DNA of 64,000 bases from Geodermatophilus aquaeductus (GTDB lineage Bacteria; Actinomycetota; Actinomycetes; Mycobacteriales; Geodermatophilaceae): NCBI RefSeq assembly GCF_900182545.1, contig NZ_FXTJ01000002.1, positions 707,571 to 771,570 of the forward strand, in the 5' to 3' direction. This document shows, in pieces, positions 47,248 through 56,456 of the stretch. The notes under the pieces are model-generated. The model was given only the letters and a program-made list of their open reading frames with translations, had not been told where the DNA came from and did not search any database. A program made the position numbers and the translations under genes. Positions within the stretch are counted from its first letter, which is position 1; every line of letters begins with the position of its first letter.

Positions 47248-50200
47248 TCACGCGGGCGCGCCCGACTGCGCCGGGGTCTCGCCGCCCTCGAGGTCGCCCT
47301 CGGTGTCGAGGTAGGCCTGCCGCAGCTCGGCCAGCAGGCCGGCGTCCGGCTCGGCCCACATCCCGCGGTCCACGGCCTCGAGCAGCCGCTCGGCGATGCC
47401 GTGCAGCGCCCACGGGTTCGACCTCTCCATGAACTCCCGGTTCTCGGGGTCCAGCACGTAGGTCTGGGTGAGCTTCTCGTACATCCAGTCGGCGACCACG
47501 CCGGTCGTGGCGTCGTAGCCGAACAGGTAGTCGACGGTCGCGGCCAGCTCGAAGGCGCCCTTGTAGCCGTGCCGGCGCATCGCCGAGAGCCACTTCGGGT
47601 TGACCACCCGCGCCCGGAAGACGCGCGAGGTCTCCTCGGTGAGCGACCGGGTGCGCACCTGCTCGGGCCGGGTCGAGTCGCCGATGTAGGCGCGCGGCGC
47701 GGACCCGGTCAGTGCGCGGACGGTCGCCACCATCCCGCCGTGGTACTGGAAGTAGTCGTCGGAGTCGGCGATGTCGTGCTCGCGGGTGTCGACGTTCTTC
47801 GCCGCCACCGCGATCCGCTTGTAGGCCGCCTCCATGTCCGGCCGCGCCTGCACGCCGTCGAGGTCGCGGCCGTAGGCGTAGCCGCCCCAGACGGCGTACA
47901 CCTCGGCGAGGTCGGCGTCGCCGCGCCAGTTCCGCGAGTCGATCAGCGACAGCAGCCCCGCCCCGTAGGCGCCGGGCTTGGAGCCGAACACCCGGGTGGT
48001 CGCCCGACGGCGGTCGCCGTGCCCGGCGACGTCGGCGTCCACGTGGGCCCGCACGAAGTTCTGCGACGCCGGCTCGTCCAGTCCCGCCACCAGCGTCACG
48101 GCGTCGTCGAGCATGGTCACCACGTGCGGGAAGGCGTCCCGGAAGAAGCCGGAGATGCGCACCGTGACGTCGATCCGCGGCCGGCCGAGCTCCTCGAGCG
48201 GCACCGCCTCGAGCGACGTCACCCGCCGCGAGGCGTCGTCCCACACCGGGCGGACGCCGAGCAGGGCGAGCACCTCGGCGACGTCGTCACCGGAGGTCCG
48301 CATGGCCGAGGTGCCCCACACCGACAGGCCGACCGACGGCGGGTACTCCCCCGTGTCGGCCAGGTACCGCTCGAGCAGCGAGTCGGCCATCGCCTGCCCG
48401 GTCTCCCACGCCAGCCGCGACGGGACCGCTCGCGGGTCGACCGAGTAGAAGTTGCGCCCGGTCGGCAGCACGTTGACCAGCCCGCGCAGCGGCGAGCCCG
48501 ACGGCCCGGCCGGCACGTAGCCGCCGTCGAGGGCGTGCAGCGTGGCGTCGAGCTCGTCGGTGGTGCGCTCCAGCCGCGGCACCACCTCGTCGACGGCGAA
48601 GCGCAGCACCTCGGCGACCTGGGCGTCCTCGCGGCCGAGCACCTCGCGCACGACCGGGCCGACCGCGCCGATGGTCCAGCCGGCGTCCTCCATGCCCGAG
48701 ACCAGCGCGAGAGCCTGCGCCTCGACGGCGTCGGTGGCCTTCAACCCCGCGGTGCCGTCCTCGGTCAGCCCGAGCGCCTCGCGCAGCCCCGGGAGCGCCA
48801 CCGAGCCACCCCAGATCTGCCGCGCGCGCAGCATCGCCAGCACGAGGTCGACCCGGTCGGAGCCCGACGGCGGCGTCCCGAGCACGTGCAGGCCGTCGCG
48901 GATCTGCGAGTCCTTGATCTCGCAGAGCCAGCCGTCGACGTGCAGGATCATCTCGTCGAAGTGGTCGTCCTCCGGCCGCTCGGCCAGCCCCAGGTCGTGG
49001 TCGAGCTTCGCCGCCTGCAGCAGCGTCCAGATCTGCGCCCGCACCGCCGGCAGCTTCGCCGGGTCCATCGCGGCCACGTTGGCGTGCTCGTCGAGCAACT
49101 GCTCCAGGCGGGCGATGTCGCCGTAGGAGTCCGCGCGCGCCATCGGCGGGACCATGTGGTCGACGAGCGTCGCGTGCGCCCGGCGCTTGGCCTGCGAGCC
49201 CTCACCCGGGTCGTTGACCAGGAAGGGGTAGACCAGCGGCAGGTCGCCGATCGCGGCGTCCGGGCCGCAGGAGGCCGACAGGCCGACCGTCTTGCCCGGC
49301 AGCCACTCGAGGTTGCCGTGCTTGCCCACGTGCACCAGCGCGTGCGCGCCGAACCCTCCCGTCGACTGCGCAGACCGCAGCCACCAGTAGGCGGCCAGGT
49401 AGTGGTGCGAGGGCGGCAGGTCGGGGTCGTGGTAGATCGCGATCGGGTTCTCGCCGAAGCCGCGGGGCGGCTGCACCATCACGACGACGTTGCCCGCGCG
49501 CAGGGCCGCGAACACGATGTCGCCGCCGTCCACGAACAGCGAGCCGGGCGCCTCGCCCCAGTGCTCGACCATCGCCGAGCGCAGGTCGTCGGGCAGGGTG
49601 TCGAAGAAGCGCCGGTACTCCGCGGCCGGGATGCGCACCGGGTTGCCCGACAGCTGCTCCTCGGTCAGCCAGTCGGCGTCCTGGCCGCCGGCGGCGATGA
49701 GCGCGTGGACCAGCGCGTCGCCGTCGAGGTCGGCCACGCCGGGCAGCGCGTCGGGGCCGTCGAACGGGCCGATGTCGTAGCCCTGCCCCTGCATCGCGGC
49801 CAGCAGCCGCACCACCGACGCCGGGGTGTCCAGGCCGACGGCGTTGCCGATCCGCGCGTGCTTGGTCGGGTAGGCGCTGAGCATCACCACGACGCGGCGC
49901 TCGGCGGGCGGGGTGGACCGCAGCCGGGCGTGGGCCACCGCGGTCCCGGCCACCCGCGCGGCCCGCTCGGGGTCGGCGACGTACTGCGTCAGGCCGTCGT
50001 CGTCGGTCTCCTTGAAGGAGAACGGCACGCTGATCAGCCGACCGTCGAACTCCGGGATCGCCACCTGGTTGCCGACGTCGAGCGGGGAGAGGCCGTCGTC
50101 GTCGGCCAGCCAGTCCGCGCGCGGGCGGGTGAGGCACAGCCCCTGGACGACCGGCACGTCGAGGGCGGCGAGCTGGCCGACGTCCCAGGCGCCGTCGTCC

Positions 50201-50877
50201 CCGCCCGCCGACGCGGTGGCCGGCCGCGAGCCCCCGGCGGCGAGCACGGTGACGACGAGGGCGTCGGCGGTGCGCAGGACGTCGAGCAGGTCGTCGGACA
50301 CCGAGCGCAGCGAGCTCACGAACACCGGCAGCGCCTGCCCGCCGGCGTCCTCGACCGCGCGGCACAGCGACTCGACGAAGGCGGTGTTCCCGGCCAGGTG
50401 GTGCGCCCGGTAGTAGAGGACCGCGATCCGCGGCCCCTCAACGGTGCGCGCGGCCCGCTCCATGACGCCCCACTCCGGCGCCACCGACGGCGGCTCGAAG
50501 CCCTCGCCGGTGAGCAGCACGGTGTCGGAGAGGAAGCGGTGCAGCTGGACGAGGTTGTCCGGACCGCCCTGCGCGAGGTAGCCGTGCGCCTCGGTGGCCA
50601 CGCCCATCGGGACGGTGGACAGCTCCATCAGCTCGGCGTCGGGCACCTGCTCGCCGCCGAGGACGACGACCGGCGCGGGCCCGGCGAGCAGGGGCGCGAG
50701 CATCTCCTCGTACTGCCGCCGCACGCCGAGGATCCGGACGACGACCAGCTGCGCGCCGTCGGTCAGGGCCGCGATGCCGTCGTCGCCGAGGCGGACGGGG
50801 TTGCCCAGCCGCCAGTCGGCGCCGCTGGCGCGGGCGGAGAGGAGGTCGGTGTCGCTGGTGGAGAGCAGGACGAACAC
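47248..50877 (-). CDS. cobN: Cobaltochelatase subunit CobN
   Basis: CobN is the large subunit that, with CobS/CobT-type AAA+ partners, inserts cobalt into hydrogenobyrinic acid a,c-diamide in the aerobic pathway. The 1209-residue length is usual. Recognisable segments are LVHVGKHGNLEWLPGKTVGLS and PRAYIGDSTRPEQVRTRSLTEE. GYKGAFELAATVDYLFGYDATTGVVADWMYE and SNPWALHGIAERLLEAVDRGMW near the end are CobN/BchH-type. The GTG at 50877 follows a TAGCGT hexamer by 8 bases. No cobalamin riboswitch is seen in the 87-base gap upstream. Confidence 0.96.
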   Translation of the reverse strand: MFVLLSTSDTDLLSARASGADWRLGNPVRLGDDGIAALTDGAQLVVVRILGVRRQYEEMLAPLLAGPAPVVVLGGEQVPDAELMELSTVPMGVATEAHGYLAQGGPDNLVQLHRFLSDTVLLTGEGFEPPSVAPEWGVMERAARTVEGPRIAVLYYRAHHLAGNTAFVESLCRAVEDAGGQALPVFVSSLRSVSDDLLDVLRTADALVVTVLAAGGSRPATASAGGDDGAWDVGQLAALDVPVVQGLCLTRPRADWLADDDGLSPLDVGNQVAIPEFDGRLISVPFSFKETDDDGLTQYVADPERAARVAGTAVAHARLRSTPPAERRVVVMLSAYPTKHARIGNAVGLDTPASVVRLLAAMQGQGYDIGPFDGPDALPGVADLDGDALVHALIAAGGQDADWLTEEQLSGNPVRIPAAEYRRFFDTLPDDLRSAMVEHWGEAPGSLFVDGGDIVFAALRAGNVVVMVQPPRGFGENPIAIYHDPDLPPSHHYLAAYWWLRSAQSTGGFGAHALVHVGKHGNLEWLPGKTVGLSASCGPDAAIGDLPLVYPFLVNDPGEGSQAKRRAHATLVDHMVPPMARADSYGDIARLEQLLDEHANVAAMDPAKLPAVRAQIWTLLQAAKLDHDLGLAERPEDDHFDEMILHVDGWLCEIKDSQIRDGLHVLGTPPSGSDRVDLVLAMLRARQIWGGSVALPGLREALGLTEDGTAGLKATDAVEAQALALVSGMEDAGWTIGAVGPVVREVLGREDAQVAEVLRFAVDEVVPRLERTTDELDATLHALDGGYVPAGPSGSPLRGLVNVLPTGRNFYSVDPRAVPSRLAWETGQAMADSLLERYLADTGEYPPSVGLSVWGTSAMRTSGDDVAEVLALLGVRPVWDDASRRVTSLEAVPLEELGRPRIDVTVRISGFFRDAFPHVVTMLDDAVTLVAGLDEPASQNFVRAHVDADVAGHGDRRRATTRVFGSKPGAYGAGLLSLIDSRNWRGDADLAEVYAVWGGYAYGRDLDGVQARPDMEAAYKRIAVAAKNVDTREHDIADSDDYFQYHGGMVATVRALTGSAPRAYIGDSTRPEQVRTRSLTEETSRVFRARVVNPKWLSAMRRHGYKGAFELAATVDYLFGYDATTGVVADWMYEKLTQTYVLDPENREFMERSNPWALHGIAERLLEAVDRGMWAEPDAGLLAELRQAYLDTEGDLEGGETPAQSGAPA

Positions 50878-50885
50878 GCGGTCAG

Positions 50886-50891
50886 ACGCTA
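50886..50891 (-). promoter_or_regulatory. Likely -10 element (cobN)
   Basis: TAGCGT on the minus strand, 8 bases upstream of the cobN GTG; probably leaderless, which leaves no room for a cobalamin riboswitch. Confidence 0.5.
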
Positions 50892-50964
50892 CGCGCCGGT
50901 GCCCCGTGCACCCGGCCCCCCGCCGGACGGTCCCGTCCCGTTGCCGCAGGTCGACTCCCGCGGG

Positions 50965-51363
50965 CTAGCCGGGCAGCTCGCCGATGCGCGTGAGGACCGC
51001 CGAGCGCAGCCGGAGGTACTGCTCGGCGGCGTAACCCGGCAGGCCCTCGGGGCGGACGACGACCCGCGGCGCCTGCACCACCTCGGTGGGCGCGAACTGC
51101 CCGAGGGTGAGGTCGACCTCGCGGCCGTCGGGCAGCCGGTTCCACCAGTGCACGCCCTGCCGCGACCCGTCGGGGTACAGCACCTCGGCCAGCAGCAGGT
51201 CGCCGCCGAACAGGTCGTGCAGGACCAGCGCGGTGGGCCCGCACTGACCGCGGGCGCGGTTGCCCTCCGACCAGTCGGCCACGTCGGCCGGGTCGCAGGT
51301 CTCCAGGCACCAGGCGGCGCGGACGGCAGCGGTCACCTCGTCGAGCGTGGGCACGGGCGGCAC
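50965..51363 (-). CDS. YunG family protein
   Basis: This 132-residue protein matches the small YunG-like family. ARGQCGPTALVLHDLFGGDLLLAEVL contains a Cys in a GQCGxTA setting reminiscent of transglutaminase-like folds. HWWNRLPDGREVDLTLGQF provides His and Asp. The three residues could form a papain-like triad, but activity is not established. Function is unknown. The start is probably GTG at 51363; a GTG or in-frame Val a few codons later is possible. It stands between cobN and a TetR gene on the same strand. Confidence 0.75.
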   Translation of the reverse strand: MPPVPTLDEVTAAVRAAWCLETCDPADVADWSEGNRARGQCGPTALVLHDLFGGDLLLAEVLYPDGSRQGVHWWNRLPDGREVDLTLGQFAPTEVVQAPRVVVRPEGLPGYAAEQYLRLRSAVLTRIGELPG

Positions 51364-51385
51364 CCTGCCAGGCGGGGACGACGGA

Positions 51386-52015
51386 TCAGCGCAGCAGCAG
51401 CCGCTCGACGGCGCCGGGCAGCCAGTCGGCGTAGCGCTGCGGCGGCCAGCCGCACCCGCGGATGAGCCGGGACTGCGTCTGCGGGGACAGCACCGACCAG
51501 ACGACGTCGACGGCGGACTCCAGGTCGAGGTCGGCGCGCAGGTCGTCGGCGAAGGCGCGCACGAGGAGCGTCACGTCGGCGCGGCGCCGTCGCTCGTAGG
51601 CCGCGTAGGGGGCGGCGACCTCCGGATCGGCCGCGGCGGCGGCCGCGAACACGTCCTGCATCTCGAGGGTGCCGGCCGCGCTCTCCGACGCCAGCCGGTG
51701 CAGGGCGGCCAGCCGGGCGGGCCGGTCGGCCGCCGTGAGCAGCTCGGCGAAGGGGCCGAGCTCCCGGACGGGGCGGTCCTCGTCGGACCCCACGAGGGCC
51801 CGGTCGACGCAGGCGAGCAGCAGCGCGGCCTTGCCGCCCTGCGCGAAGACGGTGGGGACCGAGACCCCGGCGGCCGCGGCGATCTCCCGCATCGTCGTGG
51901 CGGCGTACCCCCGCTCGACGAAGCAGCGGGTGGCCGCGTCGAGCACCTGGACCCGCGTGCGCCGCGCCTGCTCCTGGCGCAGGTCGGAGCGGTAGACCCT
52001 CTTGCCCTCGGACAC
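51386..52015 (-). CDS. TetR family transcriptional regulator
   Basis: The 209-residue protein has an N-terminal helix-turn-helix (VLDAATRCFVERGYAATTMREIAAAAGVSVPTVF). The ligand-binding domain is variable and all-helical. It is divergent from the hemerythrin and F420-type reductase pair and probably represses that promoter. The GTG at 52015 follows a TAGGGT hexamer by 6 bases, so the transcript is likely leaderless. The 60-base divergent region is unusually AT-rich for this window and contains ACCGGT palindromes. Confidence 0.88.
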   Translation of the reverse strand: MSEGKRVYRSDLRQEQARRTRVQVLDAATRCFVERGYAATTMREIAAAAGVSVPTVFAQGGKAALLLACVDRALVGSDEDRPVRELGPFAELLTAADRPARLAALHRLASESAAGTLEMQDVFAAAAAADPEVAAPYAAYERRRRADVTLLVRAFADDLRADLDLESAVDVVWSVLSPQTQSRLIRGCGWPPQRYADWLPGAVERLLLR

Positions 52016-52021
52016 CGGTTC

Positions 52022-52027
52022 ACCCTA
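52022..52027 (-). promoter_or_regulatory. Likely -10 element (TetR gene)
   Basis: TAGGGT on the minus strand, 6 bases before the GTG at 52015. Confidence 0.5.
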
Positions 52028-52041
52028 CCGTGCCGCTATTC

Positions 52042-52060
52042 GATTGACCGGTACTTAACC
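52042..52060. promoter_or_regulatory. Operator/promoter candidate in the TetR-hemerythrin gap
   Basis: A TTGACC hexamer at 52044-52049 (rightward -35-like) runs into GGTACTTAACC, with an ACCGGT palindrome at the centre. Given the divergent TetR gene, this is the most likely operator. Confidence 0.4.
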
Positions 52061-52075
52061 CGAAAGGGCCACCCC

Positions 52076-52783
52076 GTGACCGTCACGTCCGACCACCCCG
52101 TCCAGATCCGGCTCGAGGGCCAGGCCGCCGCGCCCGACGGGCCGATCGACCTCGCCGCCATGTACCTGATGCACCGTGCCTTCCGGCGGGACCTGGACGC
52201 CTTCGCCGCCGTCGTCCCCACCGTGGCCGTCGGCGACCGGCGCCGGTGGCGGCGGCTGGCCCGCCGCTTCGCGCGGTTCGCCGGTTACCTGCACAAGCAC
52301 CACTTGGGCGAGGACGCGGGGCTGTGGCCACTGCTGGCCGAGCGCGGCGCCGACGCGGGCGTCCTCGACGCGCTGGAGGCCGAGCACGCCGGCATCGACC
52401 CGGCGCTGGCCGCCGTCACCGCGGGCCTCGGGGCGCTGGCCGCCGGCCGCGGGAGCGAGGCGGCCCGGGCGGAGCTCGCCGCGCAGGTGGTGGCGCTGCG
52501 CGACGGGCTGGCCGCCCACCTCGCGCACGAGGAGAGCGACGGGATGACCTTGGTGCAGCAACACCTCACCCCGGAGGACTGGGACCGCCTCGACCGCGAG
52601 GTGTTCGCGGAGGAGTACGGCCCGCGCGACGCCGTCGGCGCGCTCGGCTGGGTGACCTCCGCGATCCCCGACGACGCCGTGGCCCGCCTCCCCCTCCCGC
52701 ACCCCGCGCTGCTCGCCGTCGCCCGCCTCCTCGGCCGCCGCGCCGCCCGCGCCGACGCTCGTCTGTTCGGGACCACCCGGTGA
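52076..52783 (+). CDS. Hemerythrin-like HHE domain protein
   Basis: The 235-residue protein has a four-helix HHE pattern. MHRAFRRDLDAF supplies the first His, GYLHKHHLGEDAGLWPLL the second cluster, LEAEHAGIDP the third and LAAHLAHEESDGM the fourth. It probably binds a di-iron centre and senses or stores oxygen or NO. The C-terminal ~70 residues are an extra, partly hydrophobic region. The GTG start follows AAAGGG. It overlaps the F420-type reductase gene by 4 bases and lies divergent from a TetR regulator. Confidence 0.85.
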   Translation: MTVTSDHPVQIRLEGQAAAPDGPIDLAAMYLMHRAFRRDLDAFAAVVPTVAVGDRRRWRRLARRFARFAGYLHKHHLGEDAGLWPLLAERGADAGVLDALEAEHAGIDPALAAVTAGLGALAAGRGSEAARAELAAQVVALRDGLAAHLAHEESDGMTLVQQHLTPEDWDRLDREVFAEEYGPRDAVGALGWVTSAIPDDAVARLPLPHPALLAVARLLGRRAARADARLFGTTR

Positions 52784-53232
52784 CCGCGGTCCTGTCCCGC
52801 GCCGACCGCGCGGCCACGGTCCTGTCCCGGCGGGTGGCGGCGCTGCACACCGCGCTGCTGCGCCGCACCGGCGGCCGGCTGGGCAACCGGTTCCGCGGCG
52901 GCGACGTCGTCCTGGTGACCTGCCGCGGGCGGGTGTCCGGGCAGCCACGCACCACCCCCCTGATCCACGTCCGCGACGGCGCGGACGTCGTCGTCGCGGC
53001 GTCCAACGGCGGCATCGACACCGAGCCGCAGTGGTGGCTGAACCTGCGGGCCCACCCGCACGGGGAGGTGGAGGTCCGCGGCCGGCGGTGGGCGGTCACC
53101 GCCGCCGAGGTGGACGGCCCCGAGCGCGACCGGCTGTGGGCGGCGCTGATGGCCCACTTCGACGGCTACGACGGCTACCAGGCGAAGGTGTCCCGGCGGA
53201 TCGCCGTGGTGCGACTCTCCCCCGCCGGCTGA
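52780..53232 (+). CDS. Deazaflavin-dependent nitroreductase/quinone reductase family protein
   Basis: The 150-residue split-barrel protein matches the DUF385/Ddn family. LVTCRGRVSGQPRTTPLIHVRDG is near residue 45 and VVVAASNGGIDTEPQWWLNLRAHPHGEVEVRGRR is the signature region. Members use F420H2 to reduce quinones or nitro compounds. The C-terminus has the usual FDGYDGYQAKVSRRIAVVRL. It is coupled to the hemerythrin gene, which suggests an oxidative or nitrosative stress function. Confidence 0.88.
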   Translation: MTAVLSRADRAATVLSRRVAALHTALLRRTGGRLGNRFRGGDVVLVTCRGRVSGQPRTTPLIHVRDGADVVVAASNGGIDTEPQWWLNLRAHPHGEVEVRGRRWAVTAAEVDGPERDRLWAALMAHFDGYDGYQAKVSRRIAVVRLSPAG

Positions 53233-53234
53233 GC

Positions 53235-55106
53235 TCAGGCGGCGACCGGCTGACCGAACTGGGTGCGGTACAGCTCGGCGTAGCGCCCGCCGAGGGTCAG
53301 CAGCTCCTCGTGCCGGCCGCGCTCGACGACGCGGCCGCCCTCCAGCACGAGGATGCAGTCGGCCGCGCGCACGGTCGAGAGCCGGTGCGCGATGACGATC
53401 GCCGTCCGCCCCTCGAGCGCCTCGTCCAGGGCCTCCTGCACCGCGGCCTCGCTCGTCGCGTCGAGGTGGGCGGTGGCCTCGTCGAGCAGCACCACGCGCG
53501 GGCGGGCCAGCAGCAGCCGGGCGATGGTCAGCCGCTGCCGCTCGCCGCCGGAGAAGCGGTAGCCGCGCTCGCCCACCACGGTGTCCAGCCCGTCGGGCAG
53601 CGCGCGGACGAGGTCGGCCAGCCGGGCGCGGGTGAGGGCGTCCCACAGGTCGTCGTCGGTCGCCTCGGGCGCGGCCAGCAGCAGGTTGTCCCGCAGCGAC
53701 TCGTGGAACAGGTGCCCGTCCTGGGTGACCACGCCGACGGTGCGCCGGATCGAGGCGGCGGTCAGGTCGCGCACGTCGACGCCGCCCAGCCGCACCGCTC
53801 CGGCGTCGGCGTCGTAGAGGCGCGGCACCAACGAGGCGATCGTGGACTTGCCGGCGCCCGAGGAACCGACCAGCGCGACGACCTGGCCCGGCTGCACGGC
53901 GAAGGAGACGTCGTGCAGGACGTCGACGCCGCCGCGGCCGTCGAGCCGGGCGACGTCCTCCAGCGAGGCCAGCGAGACCCGGTCGGCCGAGGGGTAGGCG
54001 AAGGTGACGCCGTCGAGCTCCACCGACACCGGGCCGGCGGGCACCTCGCGGGCGTCCGGGCGCTCCCGGACCAGCGGCACGAGGTCGAGCACCTCGAAGA
54101 CCCGCTCGAAGCTGACGACGGCCGAGGCGACGTCGACCCGCGCGCTGGCCAGCGCGGTCAGCGGCGCGTACAGCCGGGTGAGCAGCAGGGCCAGCGCGAC
54201 GACGGCGCCCGGGTCGAGCGAGCCGGCCAGCGCGTAGGTGCCGCCCAGGCCGTAGACCAGCGCGAGCGCCAGCGCCGACACCAGCGTGAGCGCGCTGATG
54301 AAGGCCCACTGCACCATCGCCGTCCGCACGCCGACGTCGCGGACCGCCCGCGCCCGGGCGGCGAAGCGGACCGACTCGGCGTCGGGACGGCCGTAGAGCT
54401 TGACCAGCGTGGCGCCGGGCGCGGAGAAGCGCTCCGTCGTCTGCCCGGTCATCGCCGCGTTGGACTCCGCGGCCACCCGCTGCAGGCCGGCGAGCTGGCG
54501 GCCGATCCGGCGGGCGGGGAGCAGGAACACCGGCAGCAGGAGCAGCGCCAGGACGGTGACCTGCCAGGACAGCGTCAGCATCGCCGCGAGCGCGAGCAGC
54601 AGCGTGACGGTGTTGCTGACGATCCCCGACAGGGTGTCGCTGAAGGCGCGCTGGGCCCCGAGGACGTCGTTGTTGAGGCGGGACACCAGCGCGCCGGTGC
54701 GGGTCCGGGTGAAGAAGGCGACCGGCATCCGCTGCACGTGGTCGAAGACGGCGGTGCGCAGGTCGAGGATCAGCCCCTCGCCGAGCGTGGACGACAGCCA
54801 CCGGCCGAGCAGGCCCAGCGCCGTCCCGGCGAGGGCGATCCCGGCGATGAGGAAGGCCAGGCCGACGACGGTCGAGGTGCTCCCGCCGCCGACGATCGTG
54901 TTCACCACCCGGCCCGCCAGCAGCGGGGTGGCCACCGCGAGCACCGCCTCGACCACGCCGACCGCCACGAACGCGGCGATGCGCCCGCGGTGCGGCCGCG
55001 CGTAGGTCATCACCCGCCGCAGGGTGGCGCGGGAGATCCCGCGCCGGTCGTCGCGGGCGTGCGTGGCCCGCGAGAGCGCCGACCACGCCGTCATCTCCAT
55101 GCTCAC
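53235..55106 (-). CDS. ABC exporter, fused membrane and ATPase domains
   Basis: The 623-residue protein has six helices in its first ~320 residues and one ABC ATPase domain. Walker A is GSSGAGKST, the signature [19 protein letters not shown], Walker B VVLLDEATAHLD, and the H-loop is in IVIAHRLSTV. It is a half-transporter that dimerises to export lipids, peptides or drugs. The GTG at 55106 follows a TAGCGT hexamer by 7 bases; an ATG two codons later is an alternative. It is convergent with the F420-type gene and ends 2 bases from it. Confidence 0.92.
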   Translation of the reverse strand: MSMEMTAWSALSRATHARDDRRGISRATLRRVMTYARPHRGRIAAFVAVGVVEAVLAVATPLLAGRVVNTIVGGGSTSTVVGLAFLIAGIALAGTALGLLGRWLSSTLGEGLILDLRTAVFDHVQRMPVAFFTRTRTGALVSRLNNDVLGAQRAFSDTLSGIVSNTVTLLLALAAMLTLSWQVTVLALLLLPVFLLPARRIGRQLAGLQRVAAESNAAMTGQTTERFSAPGATLVKLYGRPDAESVRFAARARAVRDVGVRTAMVQWAFISALTLVSALALALVYGLGGTYALAGSLDPGAVVALALLLTRLYAPLTALASARVDVASAVVSFERVFEVLDLVPLVRERPDAREVPAGPVSVELDGVTFAYPSADRVSLASLEDVARLDGRGGVDVLHDVSFAVQPGQVVALVGSSGAGKSTIASLVPRLYDADAGAVRLGGVDVRDLTAASIRRTVGVVTQDGHLFHESLRDNLLLAAPEATDDDLWDALTRARLADLVRALPDGLDTVVGERGYRFSGGERQRLTIARLLLARPRVVLLDEATAHLDATSEAAVQEALDEALEGRTAIVIAHRLSTVRAADCILVLEGGRVVERGRHEELLTLGGRYAELYRTQFGQPVAA

Positions 55107-55113
55107 GCCGGCG

Positions 55114-55119
55114 ACGCTA
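55114..55119 (-). promoter_or_regulatory. Likely -10 element (ABC exporter)
   Basis: TAGCGT on the minus strand, 7 bases upstream of the GTG at 55106. Confidence 0.5.
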
Positions 55120-55181
55120 GGACCTCACGTGAACTGGAGGTCAAGATCCTCCGCGGTTCCGGCAAGAACGGTCAGGCGCCG

Positions 55182-55511
55182 TCACTCCGCGCCGAGCGCG
55201 TCGGCCATCCGGTGGTGGGGAACGGCCTCGTCCCGGCGGCTCTGCCGCTCCAGCGTGCGCGCCAGCGCCCGCCGGGCCCACCCGTTGGCCGGCGCCAGCT
55301 CGACCAGCCGGCGCAGCGCCTCCTCCGCCTTCTGCAGCTGGGCCGCGCCGAAGTAGCTGCGCGCCAGGAGCTCCAGCGCCGCCTCGTTGGCCGGCTCGGC
55401 CGCCACCAGCGGCTCGAGGACGCGCGCGGCCTCGACCGGCTGCCCCATGGAGAAGAACAGGTCGGCGCGCAGGAAGTCGGAGTGCAGGTCGGTCTCGAAG
55501 GGTCGGGTCAC
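55182..55511 (-). CDS. Small tetratricopeptide-repeat protein
   Basis: This 109-residue protein consists of about two and a half TPR units: ARVLEPLVAAEPANEAALELLARSYFGAAQLQKAEEALRRLVELAPANGWARRALARTL. TPRs mediate protein-protein contacts; the partner is unknown. The GTG at 55511 gives a complete first helix. A much longer open frame continues upstream on this strand but is antisense to the DUF4383 gene. It lies 75 bases upstream of the ABC exporter gene. Confidence 0.85.
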   Translation of the reverse strand: MTRPFETDLHSDFLRADLFFSMGQPVEAARVLEPLVAAEPANEAALELLARSYFGAAQLQKAEEALRRLVELAPANGWARRALARTLERQSRRDEAVPHHRMADALGAE

Positions 55512-55667
55512 GCCGGCTGAACGGGAACGGGGCGCCCGCTCTTCCCGGCGGAGATCACGACACGCCCGGCCGACATGCGGTCGGGGAAAGTCCGGAACGC
55601 GGTGCATCCGGACACGACCGGATTGGGAACAACCGGTGTCAGCACCACCCGACACGAGGAGCACGCC

Positions 55668-56432
55668 GTGGCCCTGTCCCTGCCCCGGAAGCGGACGGCC
55701 GACCGCACGCCGGCGACCCCCACCTCCACCCCCGCCCCGACCGCACCCCCTGAGACCGAGCGGGCGCGCGACACCGGGGACTCCCCTAGCGGCGGCAACC
55801 GCGTCTACACCGTCCAGCGCATCGGCGCCTTCGCCGTGGCGGGGGTCATCGCCGTCTTCGGCATCCTGGGCCTGCTCAACGGCCTGGACTTCTTCTCCAC
55901 CGACGGCGAGCGCGTCCTCGGCCTGTCGTCGAACGGCCTGCTGTCGGTGATCTCGCTGGTCACCGCGGTGGTGCTGGTCGCCGCCGCGCTGCGCGGCCCG
56001 CGGGTCGCCTCGACGGTGATGATCGTCATCGGCGTGCTGTTCCTGGTCTCGGCGCTGGCCAACCTGGCCGTGCTCAACACCAGCTGGAACTTCCTCGCCT
56101 TCCGCATCAGCAACGTCGCCTTCTCCGTCGTCGCCGGCCTGGTGCTGCTCATGCTCGGCGCCTACGGCCGGGTCAGCGGCAACCTGCCCTCCGACAGCCC
56201 CTACGCCCGCGACACCAGCGACGACGTCCCGCCCGTCTCCCCCGACGAGTACCCCTCGACGCCGGCCGACTTCGCCGCCGAGCGGGCCATGCGCGAGGCC
56301 GAGGTCGCCGTCGTCCAGCACATCGCGACCTTCGACCAGCGCCGCCGCGTCGCCGCGATGTCCCAGGTCACCAGCCGCAAGGAGCGCCGCGCGATCTGGA
56401 TGTCCTTCGACCGCGCCCGCCGGGACGCCTGA
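55668..56432 (+). CDS. DUF4383 membrane protein
   Basis: The 254-residue protein has a Thr/Pro-rich cytoplasmic N-terminus. Four membrane helices follow at about residues 45-65, 83-102, 110-130 and 140-160 (RVYTVQRIGAFAVAGVIAVFGILGLL is the family start). A hydrophilic C-terminus contains RRRVAAMSQVTSRKERRAIW. DUF4383 function is unknown. The GTG at 55668 has a GAGGAG site, so the longer upstream frame is ignored. GGGAACAACCGG lies about 40 bases upstream and recurs before the MFS gene. Confidence 0.85.
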   Translation: MALSLPRKRTADRTPATPTSTPAPTAPPETERARDTGDSPSGGNRVYTVQRIGAFAVAGVIAVFGILGLLNGLDFFSTDGERVLGLSSNGLLSVISLVTAVVLVAAALRGPRVASTVMIVIGVLFLVSALANLAVLNTSWNFLAFRISNVAFSVVAGLVLLMLGAYGRVSGNLPSDSPYARDTSDDVPPVSPDEYPSTPADFAAERAMREAEVAVVQHIATFDQRRRVAAMSQVTSRKERRAIWMSFDRARRDA

Positions 56433-56456
56433 CCCTCGGAGCGGCACGATCCCCGG

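Noticed and set aside
50878..50964. Cobalamin riboswitch upstream of cobN
   Set aside because: The gap is only 87 bases, a TAGCGT hexamer lies 8 bases from the start, and I see no B12-box-like sequence.
47401..51465. A 1354-codon open frame antisense to cobN
   Set aside because: Its composition (runs of Arg, Gly, Val, His) is that of an antisense shadow, and cobN on the other strand has full family similarity.
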